A DNA stretch of 64,000 nt, from the NCBI GenBank assembly GCA_037349495.1, contig CP140208.1, positions 248,001 to 312,000 of the forward strand, in the 5' to 3' direction. Below, piece after piece: positions 44,620 to 54,827 of this stretch; position 1 is the first letter of the stretch, and each line of letters opens with the position of its first letter. Source of the DNA: Lotmaria passim. Taxonomy: Eukaryota; Euglenozoa; Kinetoplastea; Trypanosomatida; Trypanosomatidae. The notes beneath the pieces were generated by a model. That model did not search any database and was not told the DNA's origin. It saw nothing but the letters and a program-made list of their open reading frames with translations. Both the position numbers and the translations under genes were made by a program.

Positions 44620-47600
44620 ATGCCCCTCAGAACAGTCGTGTCAATCCCCGCAGACTTGGAGGACAACGCGGCTGCAGCTGCAGCTGCAGCCGCGTTCACG
44701 CCAGTTTCCGCGACGTCCTCGGCGAGTCAACGGAACAGCAGCGGTGGCGACCCGCTACGCAGTAGCAACGGCACCTCTTCTTTTCCCTGCCGCTCCTCTG
44801 GCGACCGCGTCTCCGTCACGGTTGCCCGCGCCGCCTCGCCGTCCTACCGCCACAACCCGTACCTTGCTTCGCCCACCTCCGAGACCTGCCTCTACCTTGC
44901 TTCACCGGTAAGCATCGGTTTGGAGGAGGGCGAGCAGCGCTCCCGCAGCGCCGGTGCCGTTACGACCAGCACTGGCCAGCAAAGCAACAACAACTACTAC
45001 GGTGTCGGTATGACGTCAGACCATCGCCTCGTCGTGCGCTCGCGCAGTCGTCCTGAGCAGACCCCGCCCACTCGCTCCATCTCGGAGGGCGACGCTCACA
45101 GCAATGGCCACCGCCGTGCCTCACCCGCCGTTGCCCACCCGCTGGCGGACACGCCGACGGCAGGCTTGGGCAGCGCCGGGGCTGCAGCAGCAGCAGCAGC
45201 AGCAGCAGACGTGCAGCGTGCCCGCCACGTCCGTCACGATTCCACCGCGTCGCTCTCGTGCGACAACTCCTCGTACAGCGCGGTGCTTTACTCCTGCCCC
45301 GACTCATCCTCCGCGTCACCGTCGGTGGGGCAAATCGCGTCTCTCATTCAAGCGCCCGCCTCCCCACTCGCCCCGGCCCCGTACACGCGCCGCCGCACTG
45401 AAAGCCAGTCAGTGAGCCAGCACAGCACGTTGAACAACTCCACCAGCCACGGCAGTCCCGATGCATCCTCGCTCTACTATAGCTTTGGCAACCACAGCGC
45501 CGGAACGGTGGCCAGCACAAGCAACAACCCCTACGCTGGGGTCCGCATTGCCCCAGAACCAACGGCAGCCCTTGTGGCGAGTCAAGGTGACGCAGCGCAG
45601 CAGCAGCGGCACTCGACGGTCCCACGGGCCAGCAATGCCAACGTGCGTCACCACCACCACCACCAGCACCAGGGCAGCGAGAGCCTCGGCAGTGGTAGCG
45701 CGTACAGCGCGCGTCGTACCCCGACGTCGGACGGCTACCCGTTCCGCATGGCCTGCGCGTACCCCTCCATTTCCTCTCCTTCCACCACACCGCAGAACTC
45801 GCCTGGTGCGGTGGTCTTGAACGCCAACGAGTTGGTCATGAGTATCCCCTCTACTTACGTCGCGTCGACCGCGGCCGCGCACGCGGCTGCAACCGCCGCA
45901 GCTGCGCGGAACAGTGGAGGCAACGCGCGCGAGACGGCGACGCCACGCTCGCAGTACTCTGACACGCCCCCGCCGTACAATCACCCCTCCAGTGCACCGC
46001 TCTCGCCCGACTCGGGCAACATGATCGTCCCGCCTTCGCACCCGGCGGCTGTGGCGCTGCAGTATGGAACGCTGCCTCCCTACGTCGTAGACCACGACGC
46101 CGTCCGCTCTGACGTCAGTAGCAGCAGTCGGAACAGCAACACCCACAACCCCTACGACTACACACCGCTGCAGCACCAACTACCGAATCAGCAGCAGCAG
46201 CAACAACAACAGCGACAGGGCGTAGGAGCGACGCCGCCGCCTCCGCCGGGGCCGTTCATGCCGCCTTCGCGCGCCACCTCTGCGACGGCGGCGAGCGCTC
46301 CGGCCCGTCCACCGCCGTACGACCACAGTCAACCCAACAACAACGCTGAGAGTGGCGTGCAGTTCCTTCACTCGATGCAGTCAGACCTGCCACTCTCCCC
46401 AACCGCAGCCGGTGCAGTCGCAGCAGAGACAGCAACGATGGCTGCAACCCTTTCAACCCCCGCCTTCAACGACACCGTCTCCGCCGCCACGACGCCTGAC
46501 CAAACCGACGTGCTGACCGACGGGGCCCCGTCAACGCAGTTCCACGCCCTCCGCGCAGCGGGCGACGACCGCCGCCAGAGCAGCACGCATTATTTCCACA
46601 ACACCAACAGCACCAACACTGACGTCGGGTCTGGCAGCGACGACGCGGCAGGCCACCTCCACTTGGCGGGGCAGAGGAAAGGAGGGGTGGCAGGGGCCAC
46701 GCCGCGCACGGAGACCTCGATGACCTCTGCTAACGGAATGACGCGGACGATGGCGGGTCTGCCGGAGATGCCGTCCGGTGACCCGTCGACCGTGCCAGCT
46801 GACGATGACACGGTAACAACGACAACGGTGGGGACGGCGCCGCCGAAGAGAACGAAGAGTCTGCTCGTCAGCGGTGGGGCGAAGGCAGCAGCAGGAACAG
46901 CAGGAGCGTCTGATGAGGATGACGAGGGTGAAGAGGAGTACGAGGACGAGGAGGGCGCCGCTGCGGCTGCGCAGGTGGCATCCGCCAACGCCGCCGGCGC
47001 AGACGGCAAGAAGGCAAAGAACAAGAAAAAGCGCGCGCGTCGCAACCGCAAGCTGAAGTTTCTCGAAGACCTGCCGCCGGCTACAGAGATGAAGTTCTTG
47101 CCGCCCCCACCGCCGCCGCTGCCGGCACCGTACGACGGCACGCCTGCCACGACAACCGGCGTCAGCTTCGACCAGTACTATGGCGTGCTGCTGCGTTGGT
47201 ACGAGCGTATTCTTGCGGATGAGGCAGACTTCGTCGCGGTGAACTACATCCCCATGTCCTTCGCGCAGCCAAGTTGGAGCGCGGTGGGCAGCACACAAAA
47301 CACGGCCAGCCTTGAGGCGAGCCACGCCACCTTGCAGAACAGCGGCGTGCTACACAACTCAGGTAACTTCGCGGCGGGCGTGCCGGCCACGACACCCGCC
47401 GGGGCGGCACCCGGCACCGCCCCGGGCTCGACCGTCTTCACCCCCACAAACTTCAGCGCGGCGACGCGTGTGCGGCGCACGCCTGGCGGGGGTGAGGTTC
47501 CAATGCTGTGCCCACGCATCGAGCAGTACATGCCGCCCTGCGACATCCCGCCTGCGCTGAAGGGCGGCGGTGCGCCGAGCACACGCAAGTACTCATTGGC

Positions 47601-48267
47601 GTCCGGCTCATCCAACGCGGAGGACGGCAGTGGTGCTGCCGCGGCCTCGCCTGATGAAGCGGTGAAGCCCACGGAGGGAGGCGTGGCGGAGGCCACAACG
47701 TCCCGTTTGCACGTACAGAACGTAGAAAACGCGGTGCAGTGGGCGAAAGACCTCAACTCGTGGTGGCTCTACTACGTCCACCCGCACTCCTTCAACTCCC
47801 GCCGGCAGCACATCCCGCAAGGCTTCTCGATCCCGTCGGGAACGATGACGACAGCCGCTGCCGCCACCGCCGCAGCGACGACGACGCCAACGGCGTTCCC
47901 GCAGCCAAGCTCAGGCAGCAACATGGGCTCCATGTACGGCTGGCCGCCCTCCGCGATGATGATGACGGCGACGGGCTACGAAGGTGGACAGCCCTTCCAC
48001 AGCCCTGGCGGGACGGGCAGCGGCAACGTCGGCATGAGTGTGATGGCCGGCAACGTGCCCGTCACCGCGACAGGGGTGCCGGAGCACGCGTACGCGGGTC
48101 TGCCCATGTCGCCCTACACGCCGTATTCGATGCCCGGCATGGCACCACCGCCACCGCCACCGCCACCGCCGCCGCCGCCACCGCCGCCGCTGTCGTCACC
48201 GCAGCACACGCATTCGCAGATGCCGCCTCCGTCCACGATGGGTGGTATGTACATGATGTACCAATAA
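44620..48267 (+). CDS. Large low-complexity proline/serine/alanine-rich protein, function unknown
   Basis: I do not recognise this 1215-residue protein. It is mostly disordered: Ala9 near residues 17-25, Ala/Ser/Asn/Gln tracts throughout, a Gln run near 525, an acidic patch (EDDEGEEEYEDEEG) near 766-780, and a basic KKAKNKKKRARRNRK near 797-811 that could be a nuclear or RNA-contact signal. Two aromatic-rich blocks stand out as probably ordered: FDQYYGVLLRWYERILAD near 850-867 and NSWWLYYVHPHSFNSRRQ near 1044-1062. The tail carries a run of about 17 Pro near 1176-1192 and ends GGMYMMYQ. GC3 bias and absence of stops over 3.6 kb support coding. The start has a favourable GCCGCCATG context. Composition suits an RNA-granule or scaffold protein; this is inference from composition only. 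Confidence 0.75.
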   Translation: MPLRTVVSIPADLEDNAAAAAAAAAFTPVSATSSASQRNSSGGDPLRSSNGTSSFPCRSSGDRVSVTVARAASPSYRHNPYLASPTSETCLYLASPVSIGLEEGEQRSRSAGAVTTSTGQQSNNNYYGVGMTSDHRLVVRSRSRPEQTPPTRSISEGDAHSNGHRRASPAVAHPLADTPTAGLGSAGAAAAAAAAADVQRARHVRHDSTASLSCDNSSYSAVLYSCPDSSSASPSVGQIASLIQAPASPLAPAPYTRRRTESQSVSQHSTLNNSTSHGSPDASSLYYSFGNHSAGTVASTSNNPYAGVRIAPEPTAALVASQGDAAQQQRHSTVPRASNANVRHHHHHQHQGSESLGSGSAYSARRTPTSDGYPFRMACAYPSISSPSTTPQNSPGAVVLNANELVMSIPSTYVASTAAAHAAATAAAARNSGGNARETATPRSQYSDTPPPYNHPSSAPLSPDSGNMIVPPSHPAAVALQYGTLPPYVVDHDAVRSDVSSSSRNSNTHNPYDYTPLQHQLPNQQQQQQQQRQGVGATPPPPPGPFMPPSRATSATAASAPARPPPYDHSQPNNNAESGVQFLHSMQSDLPLSPTAAGAVAAETATMAATLSTPAFNDTVSAATTPDQTDVLTDGAPSTQFHALRAAGDDRRQSSTHYFHNTNSTNTDVGSGSDDAAGHLHLAGQRKGGVAGATPRTETSMTSANGMTRTMAGLPEMPSGDPSTVPADDDTVTTTTVGTAPPKRTKSLLVSGGAKAAAGTAGASDEDDEGEEEYEDEEGAAAAAQVASANAAGADGKKAKNKKKRARRNRKLKFLEDLPPATEMKFLPPPPPPLPAPYDGTPATTTGVSFDQYYGVLLRWYERILADEADFVAVNYIPMSFAQPSWSAVGSTQNTASLEASHATLQNSGVLHNSGNFAAGVPATTPAGAAPGTAPGSTVFTPTNFSAATRVRRTPGGGEVPMLCPRIEQYMPPCDIPPALKGGGAPSTRKYSLASGSSNAEDGSGAAAASPDEAVKPTEGGVAEATTSRLHVQNVENAVQWAKDLNSWWLYYVHPHSFNSRRQHIPQGFSIPSGTMTTAAAATAAATTTPTAFPQPSSGSNMGSMYGWPPSAMMMTATGYEGGQPFHSPGGTGSGNVGMSVMAGNVPVTATGVPEHAYAGLPMSPYTPYSMPGMAPPPPPPPPPPPPPPPLSSPQHTHSQMPPPSTMGGMYMMYQ

Positions 48268-50344
48268 ACTAGCAAACTAAAAAAAAAAAAAGAAAAGGTG
48301 CACGCGTACGTGGTGTGTCTGTGCGTTCGGGAGATCCATCTGGCAGCGCTTTTTTTTTTTTTTGTTTGCTCGTTTTCGTGCTCCCCTCACGCGGAGTTTC
48401 CACACACGCGCAGCCGGCAGCTGCTAAGGTCGTTGGTTTGGGAAGTGGGGCGGTCCCAGGCTTATAATATTAGCAACAGCCCTTATTATTATTGTTTTTT
48501 CGCACTTCTCCCCACTTTTTTTTCTCTTTTTGTTATTCGACGTGTTTTCTCTACTCTGTTTTCCCACCGTAATATCACCGATCTCCAAAAAAAAAAAAAA
48601 AGAGAGAAGACGACTCGCATGCGCTTTGAATAAGTGGTTTATACACCTTCTCGCCTCGTCTCGTGGGTCTTACCCTCGCCTCAGTTTTTTTTTTTTTTTT
48701 ATACCCACGTACTACACATGAAACTCTCTCTTTTTTTTTTTTCTTTACAACTGTTGTTATTGTTCTTGCTAGACAGCAACTGTTTTTCTTTTTTTTTTTT
48801 TCAATTTGAAAACCGTCTTTCAAATCGGCCCTCTACCGATGTGAAGAGTCCTACTTGACAGCCCGAGTTGCATCGAGTAGATCACAACATAAACTTGTCG
48901 CGCTTTTTTTTTTTTTTTTCTGTTGCTCCCCTATACTTTTTTTTTTTTTTCGATCTGCTGCCTTTTTTCTTCTTCTTTTTTTTTTTATCTCCATTATCCG
49001 CTGGCACGCATGTTACTAACTGTACTATCCTCATTACTATTATATCTTTTTTTTTTTTTGTGTGTGTGTGTGTTTGCATGTGCTTCTGTTCTTTTGGTTT
49101 TTTTTTTGTTGTTATTACTTTTTGAGTGCAGCCTCTGCCGCATTTTTTCCTCTTCATTTCCTTCCATATGCTCTCGGTCTTTTTTTTTTTTTTTCTTTTA
49201 AAGGTATCGTCGTGCTTCATTGGAAACAGCAAATACGACGATACTCTCCCTCTCTTTTTTTTTTTTCTTGTTTTCCTCTCACGGTGCCTGCAAAAAAAAA
49301 AAAGGAAATTGGTGTTTTCTGTTCATGGGTTTTAATCAACGCGAATGCAAGTGTGTTTTTTTTTTTTTTGCTTGTTGATGTCTCTCTTCCTTCAAAAAAA
49401 AAAAAAAAAGAAACGATGGAAAAACAACAACGTAACTCTACAGATCCCGACTCGAAACAAGTGTAAAAACACTTTTTTTTTTTCCGAGTCGTGCTTTACG
49501 AGAAAAGTAAATAAAAACAAAAAACAGCAGGTGAAAGCACGAAGCTGTCCCTTTGCCGCAACTTGCATCCAAGGGAAATAATAATGTTGCCGCATCACTG
49601 CCTATGTGTTTTGTCTTCTTTTTGTTTGTTTTTGCTTATTATTCTCCTTTAAGGGCGTCTCTTGTTTTGCTGAAGACACCTTCAGCTTGCAATGCACCCG
49701 ACACGGATCCAGCACTCACTCCAGCAGTTGATTAGAAGAGAAGAAAAAAAAAAGTATGCCGCTTCCGATTTTTGGTGCACTGCAGAGCATACTCCAGTAG
49801 TCGTCAAACACCTCACAAACAAAAAAGACAAACACAGAGAGTGCTTCGCGTTTTTTTTTTTTCGCAATTCTCCGTCTTTTTTTCTTTCCTCGTTCCCCCT
49901 GCTCCTTCAAAAAAAAAAAAAAAACGCCGTTTTCACGCAAGAATCGAAACGCTTTCCATCGTACGCAGAACTTAGGTGTGAGCAAGCTCGTTTAGGTGGG
50001 TCTTCTTCTTTTTTTGTGGTCATCAATCTTTGTAACTGAATAACGTTTTGCGTGTTATTTTAACAACAACAAAAAAAAAAACGAAGAAGAGCTTCTGCTT
50101 GTTTTTTTTTTTTCTCTTCTGCTGCTGCTCTTCGCACCACACCTCCTCCCTCAGTCTCCTCTGTCTTTATATAGGTATACAGCACACACGCACACACACA
50201 GAGAGACACAGAGACACGCACATCGAAATCCAGAAAGGAAAAGAAAAAAAAGAAGAGGTTGAAGGTGAAACTACAGGAGCACAATCAGGGTATTAAGCAG
50301 AGTCAGAAGCAGTGAAGGCGTAACAGCAACGACAAGCAACAATC
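48268..50344. other. Long intergenic region (2.1 kb) of homopolymer tracts
   Basis: Dense in T10-T17 runs (for example near 48350, 48686-48700, 48728, 48790, 48904-48919, 48939-48950, 49049-49060, 49183-49194, 49353-49364, 49473) and A12-A17 runs (near 48281, 48587-48601, 49291, 49395-49409, 49907-49923). CA/GA repeats at 50181-50220. The best acceptor for the next gene is the C/T tract ending CCTCCTCCCTCAG, AG 50153-50154. I found no convincing gene despite the length. Confidence 0.55.
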
Positions 50345-53071
50345 ATGGCAACAAGCGTTGATCTCACGAGGGCGCCGAGCGCCACTGGCAAGAGCGTCGC
50401 GAGGACGATGGTGGCCATCTTCAAGGAGGAGGCCGACGCGCCGCGCGTGCTGGGCGAGTCCGATGCCTTCATCGCCTACACCCTGAAGAACCGTCGCGCG
50501 ATTCGGCTGATTTGCCGCACGAACAATGACCGCGGCGCCTTCCGGCGACACGAGGGCGTCGTGCACGAGCTCCGCTTCGTCAACTTCCACAGCAACGTCG
50601 CCGCCTCTGCATCTGACGTGGATTTCTTCGTATGGGTCGCCGTGTCGGAGACGACGGCGGACGGCACAGCGTCGGAAAAAGCGGATCTGTCCACGCGGCT
50701 GACCGTGAAGCCGTACTTCAAGCTGGTGGACGCGGTTACGATCCAGCGTTTTCACTTCTTTATCAATCCGGCGAACAACATGCCAGACTTGCTCATCCTG
50801 TACAACAAGACCGCCGCGGTGCTGCAGAGTTCGAAGCTGATCTCGGAGTACAAGTCGGACATGCTAGAGGCGCGGCTGGGTCAGCAGAGCCGTGAGCTGC
50901 GTGGTCTGCCGCAGGAGGCGTCAATGCAGAGTCTCTGCTCGACCTTCACGGGCGGTTGGCTCGCCTTCACGGCGGAGGCGACGAAGGTGATGGCCTGCAC
51001 GCTGCGTAACACGACAACGCCGGCGTGGAGCGGCTGCGAGGGTGAGGAGATTGTGCAGCTGAGCTTTGTTGGCGCCAACGCCACCACCACCACCGACAGC
51101 GCTGCCGCTGCTGCTGCTGCTACTGCCGCTGCCGCCACTGCCGGGTCGAACGACAGCAGCGCGCTGCTCGCCATCTGCTCCCACGCGAAGGTATGCCTGT
51201 GGAAGCTGACAGGAGTGGCGGAGCCGGTGCTGCTGCGCACATTCGTCTTTGGCCGCATCATCACGATGCTGTCCTCCCGCAACGCGTTCGTTGTCTTCAA
51301 CACGGAGGGCAACGTGGCGCGTGTGCAGGTGCGGGACGAGGCTAACATGGATGCGGTGGTGTACGCGCTGAACGCGAACATCCGCCCGACGAGTGTGTGT
51401 TACCACGAAGCCGCGCACTTTGCGACGATTCTGGTCGACTCCGTCATGGAACTCCTCCTCTTTCAGCTCGCCACGGACCCCAGCAGCAACAACAACAACA
51501 GCAGCAGTGCCGCCGCCGCCGCCGCCGCCGCCGCCGGGGCGGGCAGCAGCAAGAGCTCCCCTGCCGCCGCTTCTGGTGCCACGGCTGCGACGGCAGCAAC
51601 GAGCACGACTGCAAGCATGGTGAACACACCGTTTGTGGATCCATCCATCATCAGCACCGGCATCCCCTTCCGTCCGAACCTTAACAGCAACAACAACGTT
51701 GCACGTAGCACGCCCGATGCTGCAGCTGCAGCCGCGCCGTCAGCGCCGTTGTCGTCTTCGTCGCCGTCTGCTGGCCCGACTGGTGTTGCCGCGGCTCCCG
51801 CCGCGACGTCTGCCGCCGCCATCAACGCGAACCCGATGGCGGCCATGGCGGCCTTCCAGTCCGCCCGCGCCGCGCTGCAGAACGCGTCCTTGCCGCCGTC
51901 GCTGGACGGACTCGTGGCGAGCGCCGTGTACCAGAGCGACGAGAGCGTGCGCCGCTCCATCGAGGGCCTGCAGAACGTGCTGAAGAACATTACACAGATT
52001 CTACAGCTGACGCCGGACCAGCTGCTGCGCGATCATCAGCAACTCGTCTCGTTGGCGCTGGAGGCGCAGATGACGGAGCTGCAGCAGCAACAGCAGTCTA
52101 GCACCGCCGCAGCGACTGCGCCCTCTGCTGCGGCCCCTGCTTCAGCGGTCAGTGCGCGCCACAGCGAGGCCTTCAACAGCTACGCGCTGGCGAAGCTGCT
52201 GGCGCCGGTGGCGAGCGAGATCGCCATCGGCGTCACGCGCGGGGTGCGTGACACGCTGCGGGTGGAGTTGGATGCCGCCGTGAACGCCGCCTTCGGTGCT
52301 AACGTCCACGCCTCGCAAAAGGAGGTGCTGCGCCGCCGTCTCGACGAAGCCCTGCAGGGCAGCGCGCGCGTCCTCGGTGAGGACGTGGCGAGCCGGGTCG
52401 ACCGCTACATCGACCAAGAGCTTAGCGAGTCGCTGGCGCGCGTGAACGCCAGCGTGAGCGCGCTGGAAGAGCAGAACCGCCGACTGCAGGCGGCGCTACA
52501 CCAAGTGGCGAACTCCGGCGTGGTGCAGGAGGTAGAGGCGATGCGAGCGGAGCTCGCGCAGCTGCGGGCAGCCATCCAGCGCGGCGACGCTATCTCGGGC
52601 GACGGGGCGGCGGCGGCGGGTGGAAACGGGGCTTCGTCGGCCGCGGCACCGTCTCCGCAGACAGTGCTCGAGACCGCAGAGAAGTACGTCAAGGAGGGCC
52701 GCATCACACAGGGTCTCGCCTACATCGTGATGGCGCAGAACGCACGCTGTGTGGTGCAGCTGCTGTCGCGGCTGTCAGAGGACGACGTAGCCAATGTCGT
52801 ATCGGATGCGGGCACGACGGAGACAACGTGGTCGAAGTTGCTGACGCAGCTGTGCGAGCCCGAAGCGGCAGATGGGGTGACGGAGCTGGAGACGGTGGCG
52901 TCTTTCCTGTTTGACGTGCTGTCCGATCACGAGGACCTTATTTTGAAGAAAACGGCGAAGGCACAGCAAATACGCAGTGATGTACGGCACTTCATCGCTC
53001 GTGCTCGTAGCAAGATCGACAGCAGCGAGGGCCGTCGCGTGTTGAAGGACTTGGAGAAGAGCATCCAGTGA
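50345..53071 (+). CDS. EDC4/Ge-1-like mRNA decapping scaffold
   Basis: The 908-residue product follows the Ge-1 plan. The N-terminal WD40-like part (about 1-370) begins with AFIAYTLKNRRAIRLICR then AFRRHEGVVHELRFVNFHSN, like EDC4's start. A low-complexity Ser/Ala/Asn/Pro linker follows (about 375-520), then helices with Gln runs, a coiled coil near 680-740 (SVSALEEQNRRLQAALHQV), and a C-terminal helical domain ETAEKYVKEGRITQGLAYIV, VVQLLSRLSEDDV and LSDHEDLILKK resembling the Ge-1 C-terminal fold. Trypanosomatids lack DCP2 and decap with the ApaH-like phosphatase ALPH1. From memory, ALPH1 works with XRNA and a scaffold called XAC1, and this could be that scaffold, but I cannot confirm identity. 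Expected in cytoplasmic RNA granules. ATG 50345 is the first in frame, 191 bases after the best acceptor. Confidence 0.68.
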   Translation: MATSVDLTRAPSATGKSVARTMVAIFKEEADAPRVLGESDAFIAYTLKNRRAIRLICRTNNDRGAFRRHEGVVHELRFVNFHSNVAASASDVDFFVWVAVSETTADGTASEKADLSTRLTVKPYFKLVDAVTIQRFHFFINPANNMPDLLILYNKTAAVLQSSKLISEYKSDMLEARLGQQSRELRGLPQEASMQSLCSTFTGGWLAFTAEATKVMACTLRNTTTPAWSGCEGEEIVQLSFVGANATTTTDSAAAAAAATAAAATAGSNDSSALLAICSHAKVCLWKLTGVAEPVLLRTFVFGRIITMLSSRNAFVVFNTEGNVARVQVRDEANMDAVVYALNANIRPTSVCYHEAAHFATILVDSVMELLLFQLATDPSSNNNNSSSAAAAAAAAAGAGSSKSSPAAASGATAATAATSTTASMVNTPFVDPSIISTGIPFRPNLNSNNNVARSTPDAAAAAAPSAPLSSSSPSAGPTGVAAAPAATSAAAINANPMAAMAAFQSARAALQNASLPPSLDGLVASAVYQSDESVRRSIEGLQNVLKNITQILQLTPDQLLRDHQQLVSLALEAQMTELQQQQQSSTAAATAPSAAAPASAVSARHSEAFNSYALAKLLAPVASEIAIGVTRGVRDTLRVELDAAVNAAFGANVHASQKEVLRRRLDEALQGSARVLGEDVASRVDRYIDQELSESLARVNASVSALEEQNRRLQAALHQVANSGVVQEVEAMRAELAQLRAAIQRGDAISGDGAAAAGGNGASSAAAPSPQTVLETAEKYVKEGRITQGLAYIVMAQNARCVVQLLSRLSEDDVANVVSDAGTTETTWSKLLTQLCEPEAADGVTELETVASFLFDVLSDHEDLILKKTAKAQQIRSDVRHFIARARSKIDSSEGRRVLKDLEKSIQ

Positions 53072-53562
53072 GAGGAAAGAGGCTCGAAAGTCATCTCATT
53101 TGTTAGAGCAACGATATGTTGTTGTTGTCTTTTTCTTTTCTTTTTTTTTTTTTACTGTTATTCAATATCCAGTTTTACTTTCTGAGGTGCAGATTGGTGT
53201 TTATATATATAAATACATTTTTTTTTTCTGTGTGTGCGTGTGCGTTTTTTTTTTTTTTCCTGATGAGGAGAGAAGGAAGGAAGGTAGGGAAGAGGGTTGT
53301 TGCGATGTAGGCGGATACGTAAGAGCTAGGAAGGACAGAACATTTGCAGAAGAAAAAGAGCTACAACCTCCTGTTTTTTTTTTTTTTTGATTATTTTTCC
53401 AATTCCGTCGGGGTTTACAAATAGCTACGTAGGGCACCAAACTTTGGGTGTGGGAGCACACAACAACAACAACAAAAAAAAAAAAAGAAGAAGAAGAAAG
53501 GCTGCCTATCGCTATCGTTCCTGTTGTTATTTTGCGTGTCCTTCTTTACGAATCCTTGAAAA

Positions 53563-53580
53563 ATATATATATATATATAT
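53563..53580. repeat. AT microsatellite
   Basis: Nine AT units in the 3' region of the EDC4-like gene. Confidence 0.88.
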
Positions 53581-54664
53581 GTTCTCACCGGCCCTCTGGC
53601 CGGCGCACAGGTCTCTCGCCACTTTCCCTTCTTCACACGGCCTCCTTTAGAAAGGCACTGCATGCAAACGTTTTTCTCTCTTTTAATTATTAACTACGAA
53701 GAGGCGCGTGATTGTCTCCCGTAAACGATGGCGTTTTTTTGTTTTTTTTTTTTCGTGTGTGTGTGATTGTGTGATTGAACTGTAGTTGCGTCCATCTTGA
53801 AGAGCGATGGATCTTTAATTAACAGTCGCATTTTTTTTTTTTTTTGGTCCCCGTTGATTTTCTTTTGGTGTTGTGTCTTACTTTCGTGCTTTTTCCGAAG
53901 CAGCACTCGAGGTAAGTGAAAAGGAAGAAAGAAAGAAAGAAAAAAAATAGGTGCCACAATAGGCGCGTGAAAAAAGATGCTTCACATTTCCTCGAAAAGT
54001 CGGTACTTCTTTTGTTTTTATTTTAAAGTACGGATGGCTTGCAGGCAGATTGTCTTTTCCTCCGCCTTTGGACGACAACAATGTTCCGTTCTTTTTTTTT
54101 TTTTTTTTACATTCATGCTACTGTAAGTGCAATGAACCGAAGGCGATACTGCTTTTTTTTTTTTCTTCGCGAGTGTGCCCCGTTGACGGTTTCCTCGCGA
54201 CATGCATAGGACATCAAAAGGGGGGAAAAAAAAAAACAAGGCAGAAAAACTGCGCTTCATGCCAATAAGAGCTGAACTAAACTCTCGGTGTCTCACCACT
54301 TCTCCTTCTTTTTCTTCTTTCGTCTTTTTGCTTTGTCACACGTTCTTTCTTACTCCACCTCAAAGAGAAAGAGGAAAGGCGGAAAAAAAAAAAACGAAGG
54401 AAAAAGTATCGCGCTTGTAACTGTTGTGTGAGAAAGTGCGCACCTGCTGGCGATTCAAGGAAGGACGTCGCGCTTGCACACATACACACGAAAAAGGGCT
54501 TACAAGTAGCACAGAGAAAACCAAGCAGCTCTCTTTTTTTTTTTTTTCTGCACACAACGGGTGCTTACACCCATAACAAAAGCCAACACAGCACGACTAA
54601 AAAAGAGCATAAAGAGTAGAAAAATAGAAATCAATTTTGCATAGATTCTTCTTTTTAAGGGATC

Positions 54665-54687
54665 TTTTTTTTTTTTTCTCTCCTCAG
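54665..54687 (+). promoter_or_regulatory. Trans-splice acceptor of the polymerase gene
   Basis: T13 followed by CTCTCCTCAG, AG at 54686-54687, giving a leader of about 140 bases before ATG 54828. Very clean tract. Confidence 0.65.
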
Positions 54688-54827
54688 ACAGCCGCTCCTA
54701 TTCCATTCTTTACTTGAAGGTATAAAAAAGAAAGGGAGCTTACTTAATTGTCTAAGCGAGCAGACGCAGAAGCACCTACAACAACGCTTAAAAAAAAAAA
54801 AAAGAAGTAATCACGAAGGCAGCGAAG

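Larger units (their letters stand above)
53072..54827. other. Intergenic region (1.8 kb)
   Basis: T-runs near 53140-53152, 53218-53228, 53246-53258, 53373-53387, 53832-53846, 54090-54107 and 54151; AAC repeat plus A13 near 53462-53486; AT9 at 53563-53580; GAAG/GGAA patches near 53268-53295 and 53925-53945; A-run 54790-54803. The clearest acceptor is 54665-54687. No gene recognised. Confidence 0.55.
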
